From the NCBI GenBank assembly GCA_964371145.1, contig CAYJKO010000011.1, forward strand, positions 1 through 27,103: DNA of 27,103 nucleotides, written 5' to 3'. The translations under genes were made by a program, and so were the position numbers. The notes under the pieces are model-generated. The model was given only the letters and a program-made list of their open reading frames with translations. It had not been told where the DNA came from and searched no databases. Positions within the stretch are counted from its first letter, which is position 1, and each line of letters opens with the position of its first letter. Source of the stretch: CAUTNA01 sp964371145 (lineage in GTDB: Bacteria > Pseudomonadota > Alphaproteobacteria > Rs-D84). Below, in pieces: positions 16,079 through 23,181 of this stretch.

Positions 16079-16285
16079 TTATTTCTGTTTGCCTGGGTAC
16101 AGGTTGGAACTGTTAAATGTATGTACGAAATATAATCTTTTGGCTTCTTCCAGCTTGGCTTTTAATTCTTTTAATTTACGATGAGTGTCATCTGATGCAG
16201 GTTTTGATTTTAAATGCGCAATTGCTTTTTCCAATCTTTCGCATTCGCAATATTTATCAACTGATTTATATATATTTTGTGTCAT
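16079..16285 (-). CDS. small helical protein, unknown
   Basis: A 68-residue charged protein with a central helical, coiled-coil-like region (about residues 12-52; LEKAIAHLKS and KLKELKAKLEEAKR). There is no signal peptide or membrane segment. AAGGAAAT lies upstream of the ATG. It is the first gene of a two-gene unit with the 67-residue protein. The spacing of short helical segments suggests a small oligomer or binding partner, but no function can be assigned. Confidence 0.55.
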   Translation of the reverse strand: MTQNIYKSVDKYCECERLEKAIAHLKSKPASDDTHRKLKELKAKLEEAKRLYFVHTFNSSNLYPGKQK

Positions 16286-16313
16286 TGTTATTTCCTTTGT
16301 TTTTTGTATAAAA

Positions 16314-16338
16314 AAAAGACAAGCGAAGCCTGTCTTTT
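16314..16338 (-). terminator. terminator of the ferredoxin operon
   Basis: AAAAGACAAGC (16314-16324), loop GAA, GCCTGTCTTTT (16328-16338), with one mismatch; a run of Ts follows on the minus strand. It starts 4 bases past the ferredoxin stop. Confidence 0.82.
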
Positions 16339-16342
16339 GAAA

Positions 16343-16519
16343 TTAATCATGTGCGATTGCGCCAACCGGGCAAACCCCAACGCATGTTCCACAAGACATA
16401 CATTTTGCGGAATCAATTGTGCATTTGCCGTCTTGCGCCATACCGATTGCGCCAACCGGACATACAGACATACATGTGTGGCATGAAATACATTTGCTTG
16501 GTTCTATTTTATAAGTCAT
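16343..16519 (-). CDS. 2[4Fe-4S] ferredoxin
   Basis: A 58-residue bacterial-type ferredoxin, easily missed because of its length. Two C-x-x-C-x-x-C-x-x-x-C-P cluster motifs are intact: KCISCHTCMSVCPVGAIG near residues 9-26 and KCMSCGTCVGVCPVGAIA near 39-56. The protein should carry two cubane clusters and act as a low-potential cytosolic electron carrier. AAGGA 8 bases before ATG 16517-16519 supports the start. It is 25 bases behind the Bax-inhibitor-1 gene and followed at once by a terminator, so the two are probably co-transcribed, although no functional link is known. The partner oxidoreductase is not in the window. Confidence 0.95.
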   Translation of the reverse strand: MTYKIEPSKCISCHTCMSVCPVGAIGMAQDGKCTIDSAKCMSCGTCVGVCPVGAIAHD

Positions 16520-16544
16520 TTTCTTTTCCTTTGTTTTTATTTAA

Positions 16545-17255
16545 TTATCTGTTGTTCAACAAGCTTAAAATATATTGGAACATTGCAATAAATGAAATGT
16601 ATAAATGTAATGCACCCAATACAGCCAATTGGTCTTTTTGCATATCATCGCCCAATACTTCGTATGCTCGTTTTAATTTTTGCATATCATATGCGGTAAA
16701 TAACGCAAATACCAAAACCCCGATTAAACATACGATTGTAGACATTGTATGTCCCAACGGCCAAATCATAGAAATAACACCGGTTATAATTAAACCAATC
16801 ATACCAATGAATAAAAATACGCCCAAGAATGACAAATCTTTAACGGTTTTGTATCCGAACATCGCCATACATCCAAACATTAATGCAGCGATTAAAAATG
16901 CTTGTAAAATGGATGCAGGGTTAATGGCCAAAGACATCCACACCAATGGTGTTAAAACAAAACCTATCATAACTGCGTACAGACCCAACAACATCATCGC
17001 CGTTTTTGGTTTCATAGAAAAAGCACGTGTTTGAACCCAAATTGATAATCCCAACGCACCAAATAATACTATGTAATAAGACGCGGACAATCCGGTTTCT
17101 GTCATAATCAAACCCATTCCGCCACCATAAATCATAAACAAAGTGGTTAATGCGGTAATTGCAACGGCGCCTGTCATGTATGTGAAAATCTTTTTTAAAT
17201 AAAAGCTGATGCCGTTTTCATTTGCTTTTTTGGGTGTTGTTGATTTTTTTACCAT
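16545..17255 (-). CDS. Bax inhibitor-1/YccA family membrane protein
   Basis: A 236-residue integral membrane protein with about seven hydrophobic helices. The family's conserved late motifs are visible: ALFTAYDMQKLK (184-195) and LGALHLYISFIAMF (213-226). The family includes YccA, which modulates FtsH-dependent proteolysis in E. coli, and YetJ-type calcium/proton channels; which role applies cannot be told from sequence. The N terminus is basic and cytoplasmic. AAGGAG lies 7 bases before the ATG, and a plausible sigma-70 promoter lies at 17283-17311. The ferredoxin gene follows in the same transcript. It is divergent from the lgt operon. Confidence 0.92.
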   Translation of the reverse strand: MVKKSTTPKKANENGISFYLKKIFTYMTGAVAITALTTLFMIYGGGMGLIMTETGLSASYYIVLFGALGLSIWVQTRAFSMKPKTAMMLLGLYAVMIGFVLTPLVWMSLAINPASILQAFLIAALMFGCMAMFGYKTVKDLSFLGVFLFIGMIGLIITGVISMIWPLGHTMSTIVCLIGVLVFALFTAYDMQKLKRAYEVLGDDMQKDQLAVLGALHLYISFIAMFQYILSLLNNR

Positions 17256-17282
17256 TTCTTTTCTCCTTGTAATTATGTATTT

Positions 17283-17311
17283 AACATAATATAATATGTG
17301 TGTAATTTCAA
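17283..17311 (-). promoter_or_regulatory. predicted sigma-70 promoter of the Bax-inhibitor gene
   Basis: Minus-strand TTGAAA (17306-17311) and TATGTT (17283-17288) separated by exactly 17 bases, about 28 bases before the start codon. It lies in the divergent gap with the lgt operon. Confidence 0.45.
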
Positions 17312-17338
17312 GTTAAAAAAAGACAAAAGGAAAATATT

Positions 17339-17644
17339 ATGCCGATATCAAAAAAGGGCGCAATCAGACAAAAAGTTTTAACAAATGGCGCAAAACCTGA
17401 TACTTTTGCAAAAACAGACAAAGATGCTTTGAAACAAGTAATGTTACAAGATATGCAAAAAGCAATGGAAGCTTTGGATAAAATGACTTTTGATTTAAAA
17501 AGATACAATGAGTTAAATAGAATGATTGCAAGAAAAGTTGTTTTGACCGAAAAAGAAAATGCAGAGTTATCAAAATACAACAGATATGTAAAACAAGCAG
17601 ACATCGTAAACAATTTGAAATTCGGTCTGGAAAGATTGGCGTAA
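17339..17644 (+). CDS. small helical protein, first gene of the lgt operon
   Basis: A 101-residue basic, helix-rich protein without signal peptide, membrane segment or recognised domain. AAAAGGA lies about 7 bases upstream of the ATG. It is the first of three plus-strand genes (gaps of 21 and 6 bases) ending in lgt, so it is probably co-transcribed with that essential gene. The regular charged helices may mediate protein-protein contacts; function unknown. Confidence 0.65.
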   Translation: MPISKKGAIRQKVLTNGAKPDTFAKTDKDALKQVMLQDMQKAMEALDKMTFDLKRYNELNRMIARKVVLTEKENAELSKYNRYVKQADIVNNLKFGLERLA

Positions 17645-17665
17645 AAAAATACGGGGTAATTTAAA

Positions 17666-18268
17666 ATGGTACGTGTAAAAGGTGTTTATAAAAAAAGATC
17701 GAAAGAAGTCGAAAAAAGCATGGGTGATATTTCTAAAAAACATAAATTAGATACTTTTTCCGGGTTGCAATCTGATCTTATAGACGCGCAAAAAAAATTA
17801 GAGCAATTTAATGTGGATAAATTTGATGTAGCAAATTATCAAAAATTGCAAAAAGATATGTCAAAAATCAATATGCAAATCGCCAAAGAAAGCTTGGTTC
17901 TTAATAAAATGCGCGAACCTTTTACTGTGATGCAGCAATTGGAAAATTTAAAAAAACGTCTGGATTCAGAATTAAATGTCATTAATGGTATGCCAATCGG
18001 CGCAAAAATAAAACGCGGAAAACAACAAATCGTTATAGATGAAATACTTGTCGATATAGAATATCTGGACGAAAAATTAACAAATTTAAAGTTTAATAAA
18101 AAATCATTGGATGTAAAAATTCCTGCTGCTGAACAAAAAATTGAAAATTTAAAAAATGAATTAAAAAATTGCGAAATTAATTTGCAAAAAATGGATGCTG
18201 AAATTAGAAATTATATAGTTCTGAAAGAAATGATTAAAAATTTAAAAAGCACAATTAAAAGAGGATAA
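17666..18268 (+). CDS. coiled-coil protein, second gene of the lgt operon
   Basis: A 200-residue, Lys/Glu/Asn-rich protein with two long probable coiled-coil stretches (about residues 35-110 and 130-195) split by a Gly/Pro turn near 105-115 (VINGMPIGAKIKRG). There is no signal peptide, membrane helix or known motif. The helix-turn-helix hairpin shape resembles scaffold or tether proteins but does not identify one. It lies 6 bases before lgt and 21 bases after the 101-residue gene. Confidence 0.65.
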   Translation: MVRVKGVYKKRSKEVEKSMGDISKKHKLDTFSGLQSDLIDAQKKLEQFNVDKFDVANYQKLQKDMSKINMQIAKESLVLNKMREPFTVMQQLENLKKRLDSELNVINGMPIGAKIKRGKQQIVIDEILVDIEYLDEKLTNLKFNKKSLDVKIPAAEQKIENLKNELKNCEINLQKMDAEIRNYIVLKEMIKNLKSTIKRG

Positions 18269-18274
18269 ACAAAT

Positions 18275-19120
18275 ATGGCTATAACTATTACTCCGATTTC
18301 ACCGGTTGCATTTTCTATTTTTGGTTTTGATGTTCGTTGGTATGCGCTGGCTTATATCATCGGGTTTGTTTTGGGGTATTTTGTATTCAAAAATTTGGTG
18401 AATGACAAAAACAGCGGATTAAAATTAACGCGTAAACAATTTGACGATATATTGACTTATGTAATTATCGGAGTCTTGTTGGGTGGCAGATTGGGATATG
18501 TTTTGTTTTACAATTTCTCATATTATATGTCAAACCCGGGTGAAATATTGGCACTTTGGAATGGGGGGATGTCTTTCCATGGTGGAATATTGGGTGTTAT
18601 GTTTGCTATGTTTATATATTCTGCACGCCTTATGCGTGACAAAGAAAATTTACCTGTTGCCGGTGGTAATTGGTGGGCGACATCTTGGAAAATGTTGGAT
18701 TTGATGACGGTTGTCGCGCCTATTGGTTTATTTTTCGGTCGCATTGCAAACTTTATTAATATGGAAGTAATGGGACGCGCCACAGATTCTGCATTTGGTG
18801 TGGTTTTTGCCGGCACAGATTTATATCCACGTCACCCAAGCCCAATTTACGAAGCATTAACCGAAGGTTTATTATTGTTCGTCATAATGTATGCGTTAAC
18901 AAAAAAAACAAATTTACGTAATTATCCGGGCGCTTTGGCGGGTGTGGCCGGTATGGGTTATGCGGTATTTCGTGTGGTTTGTGAAATGTTTCGCGCACCC
19001 GACGCACATATTGGATTTTTGACCAGTTGGGGTTTAACAATGGGCCAATTATTATCCGGTTTAATGTTTATTGGTTGCGGTATGTTATTTTTTGTTGCAA
19101 TTCGTAAAAAAAAGATATAG
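18275..19120 (+). CDS. lgt: prolipoprotein diacylglyceryl transferase
   Basis: Lgt transfers a diacylglyceryl group from phosphatidylglycerol to the lipobox cysteine of prolipoproteins in the inner membrane, the first step of lipoprotein maturation. The 281-residue multi-pass protein shows the expected motifs: RWYALAYIIGF (21-31), the SFHGG region (100-104), the signature GRIANFINMEVMGR (155-168) and RHPSPIYEA (186-194), with a last arginine-containing segment FRVVCEMFR (232-240). Length and helices are normal for the family. It is the last gene of a three-gene operon and lies 40 bases before tRNA-Ser. A prolipoprotein substrate candidate is encoded at 26992 in the same window. Confidence 0.97.
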   Translation: MAITITPISPVAFSIFGFDVRWYALAYIIGFVLGYFVFKNLVNDKNSGLKLTRKQFDDILTYVIIGVLLGGRLGYVLFYNFSYYMSNPGEILALWNGGMSFHGGILGVMFAMFIYSARLMRDKENLPVAGGNWWATSWKMLDLMTVVAPIGLFFGRIANFINMEVMGRATDSAFGVVFAGTDLYPRHPSPIYEALTEGLLLFVIMYALTKKTNLRNYPGALAGVAGMGYAVFRVVCEMFRAPDAHIGFLTSWGLTMGQLLSGLMFIGCGMLFFVAIRKKKI

Positions 19121-19160
19121 AATAGCATTCGTTGGTTTGAAAAAATCGACACAAGGTTCA

Positions 19161-19250
19161 GGATAGATGGCAGAGCGGTTGAATGCGGCGGTCTTGAAAA
19201 CCGTTGACCCTTCGCGGGGTCCGGGGGTTCGAATCCCTCTCTATCCGCCA
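19161..19250 (+). tRNA. tRNA-Ser(UGA)
   Basis: A 90-base class II tRNA. Acceptor GGATAGA pairs with TCTATCC, then discriminator G and an encoded CCA. The anticodon loop CTTGAAA gives TGA, and a long variable arm (GACCC-TTCG-CGGGGTC region) and T loop TTCGAAT are present. Its last 6 bases plus the next 5 are repeated at 19471-19481, suggesting use as an integration site. Confidence 0.97.
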
Positions 19251-19283
19251 GTATTAAGTGATTGATTTTACTTGATTTTTTAT

Positions 19284-19327
19284 AAAAAAGAATGCCCTTG
19301 TAATTAATTTTCTGGGGCCTTTTTTTT
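19284..19327 (+). terminator. probable terminator of tRNA-Ser
   Basis: AAAAAAG...GCCC and GGGC-CTTTTTT pair with a 3-base bulge, ending in a T run, 34 bases after the tRNA. The bulge makes it weaker than the other terminators here. Confidence 0.5.
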
Positions 19328-19508
19328 AAGTCTTAATCCCCTTGAAATCGCGTTAGTTTCGGGTTTGTGTGGGTTAAAAATAGTTTGGCAAGTTAAGAGT
19401 AAAAAGCGGGAAATCCGCCTGTGTGCGGGAATTAAGGGCGTTGCTTGCGAGATTTCTTATCTCTTTCGCGCCGCCAGTATTCTGGTTTTTGCAACCAGAT
19501 AGCAATAT
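19328..19508 (+). other. integration scar with degenerate tRNA 3' end
   Basis: No credible gene lies between tRNA-Ser and the small ORF at 19709. CCGCCAGTATT (19471-19481) repeats the tRNA-Ser 3' end and flank (19245-19255). The bases before it (about 19448-19476) look like a decayed T arm and acceptor end closing in GCCGCCA, but no matching 5' acceptor is visible. Overlapping hairpins follow: CCAG/CTGG (19474-19485) and TCTGGTT/AACCAGA (19481-19499). The bases 19533-19708 are G-poor on the plus strand in part and show nothing else I can name. Confidence 0.5.
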
Positions 19509-19532
19509 AGCCCGCATTCTGCGGGCTTTTTT
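19509..19532 (+). terminator. intrinsic terminator in the scar region
   Basis: AGCCCGC (19509-19515), loop ATTCT, GCGGGCT (19521-19527), then a T run. It would end any transcript crossing the scar; no gene directly precedes it, so it may belong to a small RNA or a lost tRNA. Confidence 0.8.
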
Positions 19533-19708
19533 CATAGATTGACTGTCCGATACGCACGTTACGCCAAACACCACCCAATACCTATCTAACCCCCAATTAC
19601 CAAAGTCAATCCGCCATTTTAGGGATATTGTCCTGTTGTTAAATTTGCTTTGTCGATGTAACATAAGAATAAATCCACTTTAATAACATAAAACCATAAG
19701 GATAAAAT

Positions 19709-19834
19709 ATGTCAGGAAACCCAACGAATTTATATGATGTTATGATTGCTATGATAAATACATATAAACCATATGATGAAGAAGGCGCAAAAAATATCGC
19801 AAAAATGTACAGAATATTAAGAGACGCTGTTTAG
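19709..19834 (+). CDS. small ORF, 41 residues, unknown
   Basis: An ATG with AAGGA 6 bases upstream opens a 41-residue frame beginning MSGNPTNLYDVMIAMINTYK and ending in a helical, charged tail. It overlaps the end of the convergent serine recombinase gene by 4 bases. There is no hydrophobic segment or known motif. The good ribosome-binding site and balanced composition favour a real gene, but its shortness keeps this tentative. Confidence 0.4.
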   Translation: MSGNPTNLYDVMIAMINTYKPYDEEGAKNIAKMYRILRDAV

Positions 19835-21459
19835 ACATAAAACTCGCCTTCTTGCTTTCCGAAATCGTTATGTTTTTCGGCGATGGTGAATAGTCGTTGC
19901 AGGTTAACATTTCCTGGAACATTACCGTCCAGGATGTCACTGACTATCCTTGGTGACAGATATGCCAGGTTCAGGTATTTATAAATTGTCCTTTCTGCGC
20001 GATATTCGGTTTGCATTATTTGTTCTATCTTTACGCCTGATTCATACAATTTTTTATATCGCCAGGCGTATGATAATGCGCGGGTTAAAATTTGGGCGTT
20101 TTCAGATTTGGTTAAAATTGATATTTCGCGACCGCCACATCTGTGGTTTATGCAAGTGCCCCGCAGTACATAAAACGGGGTTTCTATGACAATATGTTTT
20201 TCGTTATTGTATGTATTATAATCCGAATTTTCTGATTTTTTATTTATATAATTTTGTTCTTTAAAAGGGATTAAATATTCCAAATTTTCTATATTTATAA
20301 ATATACTCAACTTCTTTTCCTGGTAAATTATTTTATCTATCATAGGCTTTATTAATTCGTCTGAATATTGAACCTGTTTAAATTCTAATTTCGTATCCGC
20401 TGATAATGATTTCATATCAGAATCCAAGAATTGTTTTATCGCATTTGCAACTATATTTTCAATATCGCCCGCAGGAAGGGTTGTATTCTTTGTTTTATAA
20501 TATCTGTATTTTATTGTTCCGTTTTTATTCCCTGTACGATTTTTGAATACTTCGCCATTTGCGCTGATTATTTTATTGGTAAGTATTGCGCGACCACGGA
20601 TATAAATCGCCCCTTTATGTGTATTGCCTTTTGATAATTTATCTTGGACGGCATTGAATAATTCCTTGCTCAAGATTGCTTTGTGTTGACCGTCAAAACA
20701 ATCATTGCTTTTTTTGTTTGTTATTTTTCCAATGTAAACCTGATTTCTTAAAATTCTGTTTAATGAGCTGACCGCGATAATAGAACCGCCCTTGGTCACA
20801 CCTTTGTTGGTTGTCCAGAATTTTCCCCGTATGCCTTTTTCTATTAATTTCAGGCGACATTCGGACATACTGCTGGATTCCAGATATGTTTTAAATATCT
20901 CTTTTACATTCTCGGCCTCGGCCGCATTTATTTGTAATTTTTTATCAATAAAATCGTACCCCATCGGGGTTATTCCGCCAACCCATAATCCTTTTGCTTT
21001 TGTTGCACGGACTTTGTCCCGAACGCGTTCTGCGGAAACCTCGCGTTCAAATTCGGCAAAAGACAACAACATATTTAATGTTAATTTCCCCATAGCGGTC
21101 GAAGTATCAAAGCTTTGCGTTATGCTGACCAGATTGCAATCGTGCGGCTCAAAGTCTTTTTTCATCATGCGTTTGAAATCGTAAATGCTGCGAGAAAGCC
21201 TATCTATTTTATAAACCAGAACGCATTGCACATGTCCCGCCTTTATATCGTTCAGCATTTGTTGTAATCCGGGACGCGCCATAGTACCACCCGATATGCC
21301 ACCGTCTGAATAAGTCTTGAAATATTCCCAGCCCTGAAACGTTTGTGATGATATATAACTGCGACAGGCCAGTTCTTGGTTGTCCAGACTGTTGAATTCT
21401 TGTTCCAATCCGTATTCGGTGGATTTTCGAACATATATCGCACAATTTATTTTTTGCAT
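19831..21459 (-). CDS. large serine recombinase / integrase
   Basis: A 542-residue site-specific recombinase. The catalytic domain (about 1-155) has nucleophile S13 in YVRKSTEYG and the arginine motif YKIDRLSRS (83-91). The Recombinase domain follows at about 160-290. The usual zinc-ribbon cysteines are absent; the corresponding stretch (NGEVFKNRTG to YRYYK) matches the cysteine-free form seen in many alphaproteobacterial relatives. The C terminus (about 470-525) has a predicted helix-turn-helix and the segment LAYLSPRIVSDILDG. It probably integrates and excises the element to its right. A TTGACT promoter lies at 21484-21512 and AAGGGG precedes the ATG. It is divergent from the zinc-binding unknown gene. 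Confidence 0.95.
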   Translation of the reverse strand: MQKINCAIYVRKSTEYGLEQEFNSLDNQELACRSYISSQTFQGWEYFKTYSDGGISGGTMARPGLQQMLNDIKAGHVQCVLVYKIDRLSRSIYDFKRMMKKDFEPHDCNLVSITQSFDTSTAMGKLTLNMLLSFAEFEREVSAERVRDKVRATKAKGLWVGGITPMGYDFIDKKLQINAAEAENVKEIFKTYLESSSMSECRLKLIEKGIRGKFWTTNKGVTKGGSIIAVSSLNRILRNQVYIGKITNKKSNDCFDGQHKAILSKELFNAVQDKLSKGNTHKGAIYIRGRAILTNKIISANGEVFKNRTGNKNGTIKYRYYKTKNTTLPAGDIENIVANAIKQFLDSDMKSLSADTKLEFKQVQYSDELIKPMIDKIIYQEKKLSIFINIENLEYLIPFKEQNYINKKSENSDYNTYNNEKHIVIETPFYVLRGTCINHRCGGREISILTKSENAQILTRALSYAWRYKKLYESGVKIEQIMQTEYRAERTIYKYLNLAYLSPRIVSDILDGNVPGNVNLQRLFTIAEKHNDFGKQEGEFYV

Positions 21460-21483
21460 ATTTTAACCCCTTTGGCTGAGTCC

Positions 21484-21512
21484 ATTACCGCTTACGTGTC
21501 GCCAGAAGTCAA
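21484..21512 (-). promoter_or_regulatory. predicted promoter of the serine recombinase
   Basis: Minus-strand TTGACT (21507-21512), a 17-base spacer and GGTAAT (21484-21489), 24 bases before the start codon. The surrounding TAACTTGACTT is repeated before the DUF2924 gene with the same spacing. Confidence 0.55.
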
Positions 21513-21577
21513 GTTATATAAAGAGATTGAATTATTAAGTTTTTTTGTTATATTTTAAGTAAAATAAGGTTATATCT

Positions 21578-22687
21578 ATGTTTGATGAATTTGGGATTTA
21601 TGATTTAAGTGTGTTTGATGATCATAATAGAGATATTATAGCTGATAATAAATTACTTTCGGAATTGGAAAGAGAAGCAAGAAAGAGCATAAAAAACGGA
21701 AATTGTTATCTGTGTCCAAATACTTGCTCAAGTTTTTGCAAATCGCATTCATTACCAAGATTTGTATTGAAGAATATAGCATCAAATGGTCATATTTATG
21801 ATTCTAATTTGTTTATACAAAGTCAACAAATGAAAGAAAAGTACGGCGTTGAAAATGCGGGTGTTTTTTTTCTAATTTGCAACAAGTGTGATAAAGAAGT
21901 GTTTTCAGAATATGAATCAGAGGCTCATTATAATATCAAACCAACACAAAAAATGCTTGCTCAAATAGCAATAAAAACATATTTAAAATGGATATATAAA
22001 GAAAAAATCAACTTTGAAATGTACGATGGTTTAATAAAAAGAAAATATACTCATATTTTAAGAAATTCATTATCATCTGGCGAAAAGATGATTCTAGCTC
22101 AATTAGAGTATAATAAAAATATGAGAAAATTATGTTTGATGGACTATGAGAAATGTTTTAATTATGCAAAAAGCTATTTAGACAAGGGTATAGATAAAGA
22201 TACTTATGATTTGATTTTTTTTCACAAGTTAGATTATGTCGTGCCTGTTGCGTTTCAAGGTTGGATAGGGCTGATTTGTGACTTTCAAGGAAATATAATT
22301 AATGATTCTGGTAGTGAAAATCTTGAACATAAGCTAAATAGTTTCCATGTTTGTGTATTTCCATTGAATGGGTTTACTTCTATTTTTTTATTTAAAAAGA
22401 AAACAAATAAAAAATTAAAAAATTTTTTTGTCGATTTTAATAAATTAAATTTACAGAAGAAATTACAATTAATTTCATATATACTATTTTTATATTCTGA
22501 AGAATTATATATTAATAAAAGATTAAAAGAGTCGCTAGACGAAAGTGAAATTTGTTTTATTAAAAGTATAGCAGGGAAAACAAATTCTTATTCTTCTGAT
22601 TGCAAACCCGGTTTGCGTAAATCTTTTGATTTGTCCAAGTATTTACAAATGCCGAATGTGTTATCAGAAAAATACAAAACCAATTGA
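21578..22687 (+). CDS. zinc-binding, HNH-like (treble-clef) protein, unknown
   Basis: A 369-residue protein of unrecognised family. The N-terminal part has C43-x-x-C46, C50, C54 and H57 in CKSHSLPRFVLKNI, then C101-x-x-C104 before FSEYES. The C-x-x-C...SH-x-x-P-x-F...C-x-x-C order resembles treble-clef/HNH-like proteins common in phages and defence loci, though a complete HNH active site is not evident. The C-terminal two thirds is helical and Lys-rich with no membrane segment. It stands alone, divergent from the recombinase and convergent with DUF2924, in A+T-rich sequence, which suits recently acquired cargo. A defence or nuclease role is a guess from context only. Confidence 0.75.
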   Translation: MFDEFGIYDLSVFDDHNRDIIADNKLLSELEREARKSIKNGNCYLCPNTCSSFCKSHSLPRFVLKNIASNGHIYDSNLFIQSQQMKEKYGVENAGVFFLICNKCDKEVFSEYESEAHYNIKPTQKMLAQIAIKTYLKWIYKEKINFEMYDGLIKRKYTHILRNSLSSGEKMILAQLEYNKNMRKLCLMDYEKCFNYAKSYLDKGIDKDTYDLIFFHKLDYVVPVAFQGWIGLICDFQGNIINDSGSENLEHKLNSFHVCVFPLNGFTSIFLFKKKTNKKLKNFFVDFNKLNLQKKLQLISYILFLYSEELYINKRLKESLDESEICFIKSIAGKTNSYSSDCKPGLRKSFDLSKYLQMPNVLSEKYKTN

Positions 22688-22697
22688 TTTATTCAAG

Positions 22698-23117
22698 TTA
22701 CAGATTCTTTTTATCCAGGCCAAAAAAGTGTGGGCCAGATATATGTTTTCCATAAATATGTGATGCGACTTCGGTCAAGGTTTTATATGTTTTTTCTTTA
22801 TATAAAAATGTGTTGTTTTCACCTGCGGTTACAATATGTTTTGTGTCTTTGTAAATTCTGATAAGTTCGGTCCCAATGTGAATTCGATATTTGTTTTTGC
22901 GTGATTTTTCTATCGATTTTTCTGGGTGTTTCATATATTTGTTAAGTTTTGTTTTATATTTTTTATCCAATTTAATATCCAGGTTTTGACATTGGATATA
23001 ATACCATAGTGCTTTGATTTGTTGTTTATATGGTTCAATTGAGTATTTGGCCCAAAGTTTTGATTTATCATCAAAATCAAGCAATTTTAATTTATAAAAT
23101 GAAGTCGGCGTTTGCAT
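22698..23117 (-). CDS. DUF2924 domain-containing protein
   Basis: A 139-residue protein. Residues 81-134 fit DUF2924: IGTELIRIYKDTKHIV, then FLYKEKTYKTLTEVASHI, and the hallmark ending SGPHFFGL. The family is typical of alphaproteobacterial mobile elements and often lies near a large serine recombinase, as it does here; its function is unknown. The N-terminal 75 residues are basic and helical, as usual for the family. It has its own predicted promoter (23140-23168) between it and the terminase gene. It ends 10 bases from the convergent zinc-binding gene, with no clear terminator between. Confidence 0.88.
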   Translation of the reverse strand: MQTPTSFYKLKLLDFDDKSKLWAKYSIEPYKQQIKALWYYIQCQNLDIKLDKKYKTKLNKYMKHPEKSIEKSRKNKYRIHIGTELIRIYKDTKHIVTAGENNTFLYKEKTYKTLTEVASHIYGKHISGPHFFGLDKKNL

Positions 23118-23139
23118 AAAAATCCTTTTGGTTGTGGAT

Positions 23140-23168
23140 ATTTACGCTCTGTTGCCGGCACAAGTCAA
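23140..23168 (-). promoter_or_regulatory. predicted promoter of the DUF2924 gene
   Basis: Minus-strand TTGACT (23163-23168), a 17-base spacer and GTAAAT (23140-23145), 22 bases before the ATG. The TAACTTGACTT context matches the recombinase promoter at 21484-21512. Confidence 0.5.
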
Positions 23169-23181
23169 GTTAATAAGAATA

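Noticed and set aside
19374..19664. A 96-residue minus-strand reading frame over the tRNA-Ser scar
   Set aside because: It is antisense to hairpins, a terminator and a tRNA-like tail, has no Shine-Dalgarno site, and resembles the well-known spurious frames found opposite tRNA ends.
19831..21459. Loss of the zinc-ribbon cysteines in the serine recombinase as evidence of inactivation
   Set aside because: A cysteine-free version of this region appears normal for a large alphaproteobacterial clade of these enzymes, and the catalytic residues are intact.
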